Source: Enoplolaimus lenunculus (taxonomy: Eukaryota > Nematoda > Enoplea > Enoplida > Thoracostomopsidae). Taken from it: 64,000 nucleotides of DNA. The DNA is taken from the NCBI GenBank assembly GCA_030248215.1, contig JASANG010002669.1:16001-80000 (forward strand), written 5' to 3'. The position numbers and the translations under genes were made by a program. Shown here one piece after another: positions 1 to 10,513 of this stretch. The notes below the pieces were generated by a model that saw nothing but the letters and a program-made list of their open reading frames with translations, was not told the DNA's origin and ran no database searches. Within the stretch, counting starts at the first letter, position 1; every line of letters begins with the position of its first letter.

Positions 1-124
1 AAGTGTAAGCTTAAAAGCTTTAGACTAATTTTTTGTTTGGCTTAGGCTTAGGTAAATGCTTATCCTGACACTGATGCTTGAAAATCTCCTATGCTTCTAT
101 TACGGCCCTGTTCTATACATTGGT
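1..124 (+). mobile_element. Family A TTAGGC-core element, 5'-truncated by window edge
   Basis: The sequence starts inside a family A element: the conserved GTAAGCTTAAAAGCTTTAGACT block, in two pieces, is followed by TTTGGCTTAGGCTTAGG and then the distal inverted end (CCTGTTCTATACATTGG). The start lies outside the window. Confidence 0.6.
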
Positions 125-256
125 CAATCCTTGCAACGGTTGTCCGAAAGTGTTTTTTATGCTGACAACGTTGGTTTGTAATTTTTTGCCCAAAATATTG
201 ATGACGTTGAATAAGCTTTAAATATAAAGATGCTGTATACATTCTATTCTAAGCAT

Positions 257-790
257 GGCCCATGTAAATATCAGGGGCGAAACCTTTTTCTATGGGACAA
301 GAAAAAAGTGTAAGCTTAAAAGCTTTAGACTAATTTTTTGTTTGGCTTAGGTTTAGGAATAAACTCATTCTTACGCTTAGGCTTAGGTTTAGGCACAGGA
401 CTATGCCTATAATACTGTTCCGACCCTGTTTTTTACATTGACCCTAAGTATCTTAGCCCGAAACCTTTGTGAATAAACTCATTCGAACGCTTACGCTTAG
501 GCTTATGACTATGCCTATAATACTGTTCCGACCCTGTTCTTTACATTGACCCTAAGTATCTTAGCCCGAAACCTTTGTGAATAAACTCATTCTAACGCTT
601 AGGCTTAGGCTTAGGCTTAGGACTATGCCTATAATACTGTTCCGACCCTGTTTTTTACATTGACCCTAAGTATCTTAGCCCGAAACCTTTGTGAATAAAC
701 TCATTCGAACGCTTACGCTTAGGCTTATGACTATGCCTATAATACTGTTCCGACCCTGTTCTTTACATTGACCCTAAGTATTTTTTGCCC
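257..790 (+). mobile_element. Family A element with tandemly reiterated 3' half
   Basis: A family A copy begins with GGCCCATGTAAATATCAGGG and carries GCTTAG hexamers. Its distal end (GTTCCGACCCTGTTTTTTAC) occurs near 413-440. From 439 the 3' portion is repeated three more times, with junctions near 547, 661 and 769 (period about 108-114 bp). Each unit holds a short hexamer run plus the TGTTCCGACCCTGTT end, so the terminus itself has been tandemly amplified. Confidence 0.65.
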
Positions 791-1293
791 GAAACCCTTG
801 TGTTTAAGCATTTTATCTCTTAGTACAACTTCTTATGGCGTTAACATAAAACCAAACCCAAACAGTAATTATCGCTGAGTGTTTTCATAGATCAGAGTCG
901 CATGTAAAGGCTACGATTTTCTTTTGAGTTTTCTTACGAAAAGTTAAATCCGCGCAGGCTCTGATTAAATACTTCCGTTCGGTTTTGTTGACAAACACAG
1001 AGAACAAAAATTAGTCGGGTTCTGTACGAACAGAATATTAGTCTGGTTTAGAACGACAGGTTTATAAGTAGGGCAGTAACGTTAATAGATACGATAGAAA
1101 GCTTGTATTGAGGGTGATGTGAAGAGTCTCATCTCATGCATAACATGTTTGAGGCACCGGACTCAGGGCTGCTGCTCCGTAACGAGACGGAATAGATTGT
1201 GACAGAACCTTTGTTGTTTGCCCAATAGGTGAACTTTGCTGCAGGATTCTGCTCAACTTTTCTGTAGCATTGTCAATTATTGTTTAAAATTTC
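791..1293. other. No gene seen
   Basis: No exon-like ORF, RNA gene or recognisable repeat was seen in this stretch. Confidence 0.4.
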
Positions 1294-1443
1294 GGCCCGT
1301 GTAAAGATCAGGGGCGAAACGTTTTCCTGCGGAACTGGAAAAGAGTAAGCTTAAGCTTTTAGGTTAATTTTTTTGCTTGGCTTAGGCTTCGGCGTAAGAC
1401 TACATTTTTGGCTCAGGCTTAAGCTTAGGCTTAGGCTTAGAAA
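1294..1443 (+). mobile_element. Family A element, 3'-truncated
   Basis: Starts GGCCCGTGTAAAGATCAGGG, followed by the AAGCTTAAGCTTTTAGG block and GCTTAG hexamers, then breaks off where the long-TIR element begins. The distal inverted end is missing. Confidence 0.65.
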
Positions 1444-1446
1444 TTA

Positions 1447-3183
1447 TGCGTCATCCATTTTATCGTGTGCCCGCCGTGTGGAAAATTGACGCAACCATTT
1501 CCAAGTACGGTTTTGAAAAACGCTTCAAGAAGGAAATTTAATTTGAAAAAATTGGTCTAGTGGGAAATTGAGACAATTTACAAACCGTACTTGTAAATTG
1601 AAATGATATTTTGAGTGTCGATTTCCCAATGGGGAATTTAAATAGGACAGCAGTAGGAAATTGAGACATTTTTAAAACTTAAATAGGAAATTGATAAGCT
1701 AAATTTGCTGTCAAAAAGGAAATTGAAAAGTCACCAAAACTGCAGTGGGAAATGGGCACCCAAATTTCATTTTCAATTTCCCTCACGGTAGTTGAAAATC
1801 AGCAGGGCAGTGGGAAATTGAAAAAATCATAAAAGCGGAAACACTGCTGTAGGTACATGACCTTTGAACTAATCGGTGCAATAATTCGCTTTCAACTATG
1901 ACGGCAGGCGTTTTCGACGTCGGAAGTGAAAGAAAGATTTGGGTGGGATAACCGATCACTCAGACAAGGAATGAGTTTTTCCATTTTTCCATTTTTTCCG
2001 GTCATAATTTTTTTCCGGAAAAAACAATCCAGGGGCGGTAACCGTAGCCCTAAGTCTAAATCTTAGCCTAAGAAGCACTAAGTATAGGAAAAAGTGGCTG
2101 ACGTTTAGGGGGCGTGATGTCTGAAGTAATTGAGCCCAATTCTCGATCATGGTTCTTAGTTCTGTAAACGCCTGTGAAGTCTGTCTGGTATACATTTACG
2201 TAGCAGGGTGCAACCGGAGGTGAAAAATACCGGAGCCGGAGCCGCAGGTGGGGCGAAATTATGTAGTAAAAATGATGGCTAATTAGTTAATTTTAGCCAA
2301 TATCTGCAATATGTTGTTAAGTTGTTTGGTTTTATGTTGATTTTTTGAAAAGTGACAGAAGTCAATCGAAACGAACTAAACAGATAATTTTTGCTAAATT
2401 ATGCAAAACTATTAACACTAATAAATCTTCGCTCGTTTCGTCTATATTCTTAATTAGATCGTAGACACGTTCGGACATAGTAAGTTCAACGTGACTATAT
2501 GCGGCTTCAGTTTGCGGGGGATACCAATTGTAATCACCAATCCTTGAATCAATATACCGTCGTACTCCATAAAAAGTAACTCCAATGTGCGCAAAAAAAT
2601 TGCTGTTCCAATTTTAAACCCAACCTCAGTAAAACTGGTAGCACAAGAAACTCGACCCCAAGCGTCGAATGACCACTAATGTCAAGATATTCAAAATTTC
2701 AATCGCACAACTTCAACCTTGCGACTTGGGTGGCCCATCAAACATCATTTCTAGAAACTCTCATCCTAACCTTCTATTTGAACTTTGAGTTGTAAAATTT
2801 CATCCTTTTAGGGGACAATATCACAATTGAAATTGTAAACTGTAAATTCAATTTTCGATAAGAGGGACAATATCATTTAATTGCTAAACGTTATGCTTCT
2901 CTTTCAATTTCCACTTTGGTAATTGAAGTGTCAAGGCAAAGCGGAAATTGAATTTGGAAAATGGCGCAATTTCCCATTGCCCTTGTTTAAAAAAGCGCTA
3001 GTGGTAAATTGAAGATCAAATAATGCTATCAATTAACTACTTGAGTTTGAAAAATCGATAGCTGTGGGAAATTGAAACAGTTTTGAAATTCCATTTCCTT
3101 TTTGAAGCGTTTTTCAAAACCGTACTTGGAAATGGTTGCGTCAATTTTCCACACGGCGAGCACACATTAAAATGGATGACGCA
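1447..3183. mobile_element. Long-TIR non-autonomous DNA transposon (1.74 kb) with TTA duplications
   Basis: The two ends are inverted copies of each other over about 85 bp. The left end begins TGCGTCATCCATTTTA and runs through CCAAGTACGGTTTTGAAAAA to about 1530; the right end mirrors it from about 3100 to 3183. TTA flanks both ends (1444-1446 and 3184-3186), consistent with a 3-bp target duplication of PIF/Harbinger type. The interior holds no transposase-like ORF, only AT-rich sequence with repeated GGGAAATTGA-like motifs and a fragment of family J (about 2207-2340). The element looks non-autonomous; the superfamily is inferred from the duplication only. Confidence 0.7.
2207..2340 (+). repeat. 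Family J fragment
   Basis: GGTGCAACCGGAGGTGAAAA, the CCGGAGCCGGAGCCG block and the following AT-rich sequence match, in opposite orientation, the right half of the element at 45237-45561. Confidence 0.55.
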
Positions 3184-3214
3184 TTAACATTGCGTGTAAT
3201 TTGCATGGGGGTTC

Positions 3215-3412
3215 GCAGATTTGGATTCAAAATTTTCTGTTGAAAGACGGGCGTGCCAAAGTCATGAAACACAATTTTTACAGTATGCTATGTATGGGCC
3301 AATTTTCTGGTAGGGAAAAATTGTGTGGTAGGCAGCTGAGCATTTTATCACAAAAATTTTTAAACCGAGGGCTTGCGCCTTCACGCTTGCTTCCCTCTCT
3401 GGATCCACTAGT
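3215..3412. repeat. Family P dispersed repeat
   Basis: Shares a TGGATTCAAAATTTTCTG-like start, a central TTACAGTATGCTATGTATG and a CTCTGGATCCACTAG end with 47325-47512. The ORFs across it look incidental. Confidence 0.45.
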
Positions 3413-3511
3413 GGTTGTTAGTTTGTGAACAAGCCTATACTTAGTACATCTGCTTGTTTTAAACCAATGTTTGTATACTAAAGTATTATATACCAATACC
3501 TAAGATATTTT

Positions 3512-3708
3512 GGCCAACGTTACTTTAAGGGGCGTAACAGTAGATTAAGCGTATTCCTAAGCATAAGCTTAAGCCTAAGCGTTGAAAAAAATGATTTCCT
3601 AAGCCTAAGCCTAAGCCTAAGCAAACAATATAACCTGGAATCAAACCTACTTTTTTATAGACCCAAAGGAAACCTGGACTCTGGACTCTCCTTAGAGTAA
3701 CGTGGGCC
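3512..3708 (-). mobile_element. Family B TTAGGC-core element
   Basis: The ends are GGCCAACGTTACTTTAAGGG and the inverse AGAGTAACGTGGGCC. The interior has CCTAAGCC hexamers interrupted by GTTGAAAAAAATGA, then AATATAACCTGGAATC and GACCCAAAGGAAACCTGGAC, the standard family B order. Confidence 0.7.
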
Positions 3709-4107
3709 GATATTTTCATGAAAGCGAACGGTTGCTCAATTCACATCGCCGTGGGATAATTTGATATTTGAGCTTTGCTGTGTTGGATTTAAATGTTTCA
3801 AAGACACTAAAAACCACCCAAGTGAACGGCTGTCAAGATGAGTATATTTTCATAAAATATAAAAGATAAGATTGTATTTAACGGTTGCAAAGGTACAAAA
3901 GATACCGTGGATCATATAATGGACATTTTCGGCCCTCGTCCCGGCCGTAATATTTCTGCAGAGTCAAAACAAATTTTTAACCCACAAACATTTTATCTGA
4001 TCCTTCAGTAATCTTCCTGCCACCTTACGACCAATTCCTTGTTATGGCTCTAGAGTATATGTATTGCAAAACCTGAAAATTTGAATCTACAGGACTGTAA
4101 AATACGG
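3709..4107. other. No gene seen
   Basis: AT-rich sequence without recognisable exon, RNA gene or repeat. Confidence 0.35.
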
Positions 4108-4185
4108 CGCGCTTAGGCTTAGGCTTACGCTTAGGCTTAGCAAATCATCGCTTAGGCTTAAGCTTAGGCTTAGGAATACGCTAAT
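4108..4185 (+). repeat. Telomere-like hexamer fragment
   Basis: Degenerate GCTTAG/GGCTTA hexamers (about 10) without family A or B ends. Confidence 0.55.
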
Positions 4186-4484
4186 ATTGGTCAAATATCT
4201 TAAGTATTGGTATATGAACGATGGGTGAATCAATTATTATTTGCTGAAATTTAATACCGTTTCATTGTATGGTTTTGGTTTGAAGCCTAATACCTTCTAG
4301 GGTTACTAGGTTCAGTTGGAAACTTTTTTGGTCGAAAAAAATCAGGCTTCATGAGGGGTATCATTGGGCTGTGGCGTCCGCTTGGTCACATGCAATGCCA
4401 GAATTTCGAGTGGAATTTACCACAGTTGTATGCATGCAGTTGAAAAATCGGCCGTGAGAAAAGTTGAATAGCGTTACTCATAGC

Positions 4485-4661
4485 GGCTCATGCAAAGATC
4501 AGGGGTGGAACGTTGTTGTGTGGAACTAGAAAAGAGTAAGCTTAAGCTTAAGACTATTTTTTGCTTGGCTTAGGCTTAGGCTTAGGTTTAGGCTTAGGAA
4601 TATGCTCATTCTTACGCTTAGGATTAGGCTTAGGCGGCCCATGTATAGAACAGGGCTCTGC
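4485..4661 (+). mobile_element. Family A element
   Basis: Starts GGCTCATGCAAAGATCAGGG and has the TAAGCTTAAGCTTAAGACT block and GGCTTA hexamers. It ends in GGCCCATGTATAGAACAGGG, the other family A terminus in unexpected orientation, so two copies may be fused here. Confidence 0.55.
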
Positions 4662-5097
4662 TTCATAACCAGGATTAGGTACTGGATATAACCAAAAGCA
4701 AACCTGGTTTTCCGGTTATTTTGCAAAGTGGTGTAATAAAACGGAAAAAACTTATTTAAAAATATATTAATTTTACAAAATAACTTGAGTAACAGCGACA
4801 AATTGTCTCGGAAAACTAAAACAAAGCGGATGTTTGCCTGTAGTGTCAGGGACAATGATTTACATAATTTTGCAACACCAGTTTGACAAGATTTACTAGA
4901 CGCTTTTTGCATGTAGTTAATATATCCGCGATAGAGATGATTTGGAAGCATATACATTTGGCTTAATTTTACTAGCGATGGTTTTACTGATACATTCCAC
5001 TTCATTGATCTTAAAATGATTGCTATATATAATACATTTTGATTTAGCTGTTTTCGTTTTATCTACAATTCCCTCCCAGCTGTGTAATGCGCTAACT

Positions 5098-5260
5098 GTT
5101 TCATTCATAGAGTATACTATGACAACTATTAAATACAGTAATGTACGAGCAATACATACACTGCGAGCAGTGTTTATAACGTATATGCGCAGTGCAAAAT
5201 CTGCATAAGACATGAGAGCCCCCTCGGGTTCGAGCGTCAAGCTCCTATAGCTTAGTGGTC
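5098..5260 (+). repeat. Family E (tRNA-like core) fragment
   Basis: TCATAGAGTATACTATGACA, the AATGTACGAGCAATACATAC block and the CGGGTTCGAGCGTCAAGCTC block match the left part of the complete element at 33996-34263. It lies just upstream of the fusogen gene. Confidence 0.55.
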
Positions 5261-5354
5261 CCTGGTCAAACACACAAAATATTATCAATTTTAGTAATGC
5301 TAAAGTAGTTTTAACCACAAAACGTGCTAATAATTTAGCGTGTGTGTGCCCAAA

Positions 5355-7834
5355 ATGGTTCTGTTCATCCGAATTCACTTTTTCAATCAGGTTTGGTGCC
5401 TATTTTCGGTTCTGGTTCTCATATCGCAAGCCGCCGATTCTGGCTCGTCAATCCCGTTGAAACCACCTGTACGATGTCACGGATTGGTGCCAAATATTGC
5501 TCGTGGCGAGTACACGTTTCACGATAATGAAACATTTCAAATACGGCTAACGACCAACGTCAAACTTCAAATGGATCTTAATCATCGTGGATGCTTTCAA
5601 ATTGATTTAGATCCAAGCGACACCTCGTCTTCGGAGAGTAGCGGTAGCTCGGACACGGAGCCCCCGTCGAACCCACCCCAAATCCCTCTTGAACGTGACG
5701 AGTTAGCTATTAACTCGTCATATGACGTCACTACTGAAGCTTTGACGACGTCATCACTATCCAATCAGCGACAAGTAAAATCGCTATTTTACGCAGTTGA
5801 GTATCATTCGTTCGCTGAAGTATACGCGTTTCGATCGAGTTATATTTTTGGAGTACCTGAATTTCACTCGCGGTGCAAATGCGACTGCCCAGGTGGATCT
5901 CACTTCTGTACCCCGCCATATGGAAAATCTCACTGTGCCCGTGGAGTGAATTTAACCTACCCTCGGAGCGGGTCAAACGTTTGCGTCCGGGTGTTCCATC
6001 GCGATGCTCAAAATCACGGGTGCCCTTCACCTGCCAGTAGTGTCGACGAAACAGGGGCGACATTTTGTTGCGAGGTACAAGTCGAACCGTTTGAGGGTCG
6101 AACATTCAAGGCTGTCCAACTGTCACAACCAAATCCTAAAGTAGTCGTGCTAATCACAATCTACGCTGCGGTTTCAGGCAAATGGAAACTGTTTCGCAGC
6201 TATCGCCGAGTGATATTACCCTACAAAGGTAATTATTTGCATTTGAACGGGTTTGACAACGTTGCTGATATGTTCGTATTCGCTGACGCTAATCAGGCAC
6301 GATTTGGGTTGCACACTGGCAGTTCGTATTTCTACGAAATTTCTGGTCAAAATTCGCGTCAAAATTTTGATCTGCGTGAATTTCCTGACGCTGTGAACGG
6401 ATTACACCAGCGCAGTCCGTCAAAATACGGCTGGCTTAGGTACGACACACAGTCGAAACAATGGAGCGTCGACAATCCTTTGGTATCGATCCCTGAATTG
6501 CATCGGCCTCTGATTACCGACTGCTACAACCAACGCTACATCGACTCGTATCAGGTTAATAGCGAAATTCTGGTCATTCGAGATGCCACCGGCCACCTGA
6601 ATTCTGAACCTTTTTTAGGTTACTCTGTCCTAGCTCGAGAGCGCTATTTAGCCAATCTGACGCTAAATCTTGGCGAACATGGCGGCGGTGATCCGATTGC
6701 TACTGGTAATCTAGACGCATATCTTCAATCTCAAGCGTCGCTGATTGCGTTGCATCGAGCACAGAGTGCACCAACGTTACGACTTGATCTTGCGTTAAGA
6801 CAAAAAATGACCATTACGTCACATTTACACGCGAGTTACGTTGAAGATTTCAACGCCAGCGTTCGATACGATAAATATGGCGTAAAATATTTGAATTTGA
6901 CGCTGATTCGGGCGTCTGGACACTTTGTATTGCAAGTTTACGCGAGACAAAGCGACACGTCACTTGATGCGGCGTTCAGCGTGGCGACAAATTTGCCGTT
7001 TGCAACAAATTATACGGAAATTTTAGCGATTCCGAACGAAGTAACGATTTCCTATACTTTGAAATAATTTTTTAGTTATCTTTTTGGTACCATTCCCACA
7101 AACCGCAATGTCAGTATACGGATTCTTACTGTACACAGTAAATACCAATGAGTTGATTAATCCACTCATTGGAGATAATTGATTATTTCTTCTGAGTTTA
7201 TAACTGTAGATATCAACTCACTCTGAGCTGATTTAATTTCGGGGGAGTTGAGTAACTAAATCAGAATGAGTTCAATCGATTCAGAATTCTGAGTTCTGAA
7301 AGTCCTTCAGAGCTCACGCTTCTGAGTGGATTCAACTCATTCTGAGTTAAAATCAACTCCAATTAACGGTTTACTGCACAAAATCACACACGAGTTTGGT
7401 TAAAATTTCAGATCAGCTCCGCTCGATTCGTTTGTTTGCATCCAGCTAAAAAACCAACTGCAAAACTGTGCAAAATGGCAAGTTTCATACGCGAACCAGC
7501 AATCTGGTTTGAGTTACGGTCAACGTTCGTCGAAAGTATTGGCGAATGCTTAGGGTGTAATGAAAGGATAGGCACCCCAGAAACTGGATGGGGGTCAAGT
7601 TTTTGGTCAATTTTCAACCCACGAAACTGGTTTAACGGTATCGATTCGTGGACAGAAGGTGTCGCGTTGGTTGCTGAGCTACTAGCTGGACTAATTGTTG
7701 CAATAATTGTTATTGGAATCTTTCGAAAAATTATCCTTCCACTTGCTTGTTGGGCGTTGAAAACTACAAGTACAGATCAGTGTCAGCAGCAACAAAAGAA
7801 AACTACCGAAATTGTCAAAAATATTAATGTGTAA
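5355..7834 (+). CDS. EFF-1/AFF-1-like cell-cell fusogen (FF family), two exons
   Basis: Host gene with exons 5355-7040 and 7412-7834. Both sides of the intron are in phase 0; the acceptor is TTTCAG and the donor is GAA|GTAACG. The predicted protein is 702 aa. A hydrophobic signal peptide (residues about 1-26) precedes a Cys-rich ectodomain carrying the FF hallmark EVYAFRSSYIFGVPEF then CKCDCPGG (about 174-181), FHRDAQNHGCP and FCCEVQVEPF. Several N-glycosylation sequons are present (NSS, NLT, NAS, NYT). Exon 2 supplies a Cys pair region, the juxtamembrane FNPRNWFNGIDSW, a TM helix (about 646-667) and a Gln/Lys tail. Length fits the family (C. elegans EFF-1 and AFF-1 are about 600-660 aa). Such proteins act in trans at the plasma membrane to fuse somatic cells and share a fold with class II fusion proteins; this copy has introns and host codon use. 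Start: a GTG lies 15 nt upstream in frame, but the first ATG precedes the signal peptide. EFF-1 versus AFF-1 is not resolved. Confidence 0.85.
7133..7378. mobile_element. Family C TA-flanked MITE (in fusogen intron)
   Basis: Eroded copy. ACAGTAAATACCAATGAGTT at one end mirrors TTGAGTTAAAATCAACTC and TTACTG at the other, with internal GAATTCTGAGTTCTGAAAG as in the other copies. It fills most of the 371-bp intron of the fusogen gene. Confidence 0.7.
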
Positions 7835-8526
7835 AATATGAATGTAATTTCCAAGATATCCATACTAATCTATGTCTATACAAAGCTGGAATGCCCCATC
7901 CCCACATATGTATTTTGGGCAACTTTCCAGCATACTTTGTTTACAATATTTTCTTGGAACAGAAACGTGATTGTTTTGTGGAAAGAAAATTTGCATACAG
8001 ATTTTCGTTTTATTCGCAGCTTTTGCGTATTGCACATAGCCGGCAGACTAGTTTGCACTAAACGTCGTTTAAAAACAATTGTGTTTAGATTTTCTCCGTA
8101 GAATTATTTTACAGTGAATTTTGTATCTTAAAAATTAAATTTTGTTTTAGGCTGCAATTATATGTTGGTCAAAAATATAATTTAGGTTTTAGCCTTCATT
8201 TTAAGTAGTAATTGAATAGATCATTTCGCCTTTTACTAATAATTGCGTTTCGGACCAAGCTATGTGCATTCATATCTCGGAAGAACACAAAACTGTGCTA
8301 CAACTATTACGTACATATCCCAGCATCTTGAAACCAGCAAGGAATGAAGTCAGTTGTAAAACGCCAGGCCGGAAAGTATATTTTTCACACAAATTTTAAG
8401 CAATTCGATATATGAATAGATTGTACTTAATCAGTTTCAACTGAATTATCTTCAGGCGTCTTTAACTTGTATTGAAGGTTACGCAGCGTTCACAATATAA
8501 AATTTCATTTTACCAGCAAAAATGGT
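7835..8526. other. Fusogen 3' flank, no gene seen
   Basis: AT-rich sequence with no clear AATAAA close to the stop and no exon-like ORF; an ORF at 7838-8101 is hydrophobic noise without splice context. Confidence 0.4.
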
Positions 8527-8795
8527 TAACCCTTTCTCACATGAATATTTTCTATTTCCCCTGAGACCTACTTTTATGCTAGGATTCGAACTCCAGTGAC
8601 TGGAGTGGGAGGCATATACCATCACCACTCAGCTATAGAAGCTTGACGCTCGAGCCCGAGGGGGCTCCCACGTCTTGTGGTGATTTAGTACTACGTATAC
8701 GTGTTGCAATTGTTAAACACGGTACAATATATATTATATAACGTATATACACTGCGCTTTGTTGCCTATAGGCAACTCAATGTGAGAAGAGGTTA
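8527..8795 (-). mobile_element. Family E element: TIRs around a tRNA-like core
   Basis: Ends AACCCTTTCTCACATGAATA and the inverse ATGTGAGAAGAGGTT. Read on the minus strand, the core contains GAGCCCCCTCGGGCTCGAGC, an A-box-like TAGCTGAGTGGTGATGGTAT and a B-box-like AGTTCGAATCC. Its orientation is opposite to that of the copy at 33996-34263. Confidence 0.6.
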
Positions 8796-9101
8796 CAGAT
8801 AGTAAACTGAAAATTTTTCGCTTAAAGGTAGGGTTAACAAGTGGTAATTTTCAAAATTGCCACGCGTTAAGCCTACTTACCCCAACGCAAATTTTGCGTT
8901 GAGCCTACTCCAACGCGTGTCCCAGACCACTTTGTGACACACGTTATGGTAGGCTTATCATAAATACTCTTCAATTCTATTCATGTACGTATAATACATC
9001 AGGAGATATGTGTGTAACAATTTGTTGCACACCTTTAATTTTAATTAAAACGCGTAAATTTCAAAATCGTCTTTTTTCAATCGTAGACACATCTTCATTT
9101 T

Positions 9102-9241
9102 GGCCCATTAAGGGGCGTCCAGGTTTCTGCTGGGTCTATAAAAGAGAAGGTTTAGATTTATAGATTACATTTTTTGCTTAGGCTTAGGCTTAGGCTTATG
9201 CTTGAACACGCTTAATCTACTGTTACGCCCCTTAACATACT
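9102..9241 (+). mobile_element. Family B TTAGGC-core element
   Basis: Starts GGCCCATTAAGGGGCGTCC, continues through GGTTTCTGCTGGGTCTATAA and GGCTTAGGCTTAGGCTTA, and ends CTACTGTTACGCCCCTTAAC. Confidence 0.7.
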
Positions 9242-9579
9242 CACAGGAAGATCCATTCCTGATTTGTTACAGATTTTCAGATGAAATAGAAAATATTCAT
9301 GCGCGTATTGAGGAATAAGGTATGCTACCGCTTTTAAAATCGGGTTGTCGTTCTGAAATTCTTGCACTAAATGACAGTGATAAAAAATTTTGTATTTTCG
9401 ATATGTATGCTGTATCAATACAAGACGCAGCGTCCAGTGGCGCTTAATTGAGTGCATGCAAATACGGCTGCTATTGTTTATTAAGCCGCTGAGAACGAAA
9501 ACATCAGAACTTTCGCAAAAATCATTATCGCATCGCGACTACGTTGTTCGAGCCGTGTCTTGGCAGTCGCACATTACCA

Positions 9580-9861
9580 ATGTTTAGGGATCCGCATAAA
9601 ATGTCCACACTGCACGCGGACCTCGCACAGCTATACGCTGAAACAATGCTTGGACAAATGCATTTGTTAGTTACCATGGCGACATATGGTTTCGATTTTG
9701 GTGAAATGCCCGCGCATATTTCGAGATGTGCGCAAATTGTTTCAAGTTGCAGGAAAAAATATGTCAATCAGGTGAAACTGAGAAAAAATCTCGCAGACTA
9801 CAACAATCGTTTTGTGATTTTTCCATCTCAGGGGTCTTCTTATGAAATTTTAAAAAGCTGA
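9580..9861 (+). CDS. Unassigned small ORF, possible single exon (93 aa)
   Basis: The ORF begins at ATG 9580, giving MFRDPHKMSTLHADLAQLYA, and ends at TGA 9861; a second ATG is at 9601. Codon use is more GC-rich than the flanks and resembles the host exons, and the predicted protein is mostly helical and rich in Met (LAQLYAETMLGQMHLL). The frame is open upstream to about 9493, so this could be an internal or terminal exon. No family was recognised and no partner exon was identified; a CAG|GTGAAA inside could also be a donor. It may be spurious. Confidence 0.35.
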   Translation: MFRDPHKMSTLHADLAQLYAETMLGQMHLLVTMATYGFDFGEMPAHISRCAQIVSSCRKKYVNQVKLRKNLADYNNRFVIFPSQGSSYEILKS

Positions 9862-10513
9862 AAAATTTTTTGTCAGAATATAGTTATATGTATGCTTTAA
9901 ATGCCCAGTGCGAACTGAGAACGAATCTATCAAAATTTTGGTAAAAATCATGTTACATGGAATCTAATATTTCTAATGGAAGGCTCTTCGAAACTGTATT
10001 GTTTGCGAGTATTTGACTGTTGTACAGCGTACGCGGTCGACGACACTTTTATTGCTGGCTTCATTTTACCTACACTGTGTTCATTGGGCCAAATCATTTT
10101 CAAATTTTTTGTTTAACACGTTTGAAACGAATCACTGAATCGTTTAGGGTTAAGCAGAAGGTCTTTATAGACAATACAACTGTTGTAAACCAGACCCCAT
10201 ATGAATGGATGAAGCGCACAATCGCTAGTTATGCAAATGTTTAGGAATCGGGAATCCAAGTTTTTATTTTTATAGTTTACTTAGTTATTTTTGCATAAAT
10301 AATATTGAACCGCTATTGAGAAAAGAAGGGTAATGGTTTTTCTTGGCCCAGTTTACGAAAGGACGTAGCTAGTTTCGTTCGTCTTTAGATTTATTAGGGA
10401 TTAGTAGCAGAAAGTGCAAGGTGCGTGAAAAGGTGTATTTGTAAATAGTTTTAAGAAGGTAGATCTTGTCGTATGGAGTAAATGCAAACTAATATATTTT
10501 AATCGTAATAACG
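9862..10513. other. Upstream flank of WRAP53-like gene, no firm feature
   Basis: Contains a 74-codon open frame (10020-10244) with no recognised family and no clear splice context; otherwise AT-rich sequence. Confidence 0.35.

Noticed and set aside
4526-5378. Two overlapping minus-strand ORFs of 153-159 codons
   Set aside because: They cover family A and family E repeats, have no recognisable motif, and overlap the fusogen start.
9390-9767. Additional small ORFs overlapping 9580-9861 in other frames and strand
   Set aside because: Shadows of the longer plus-strand frame without independent support.
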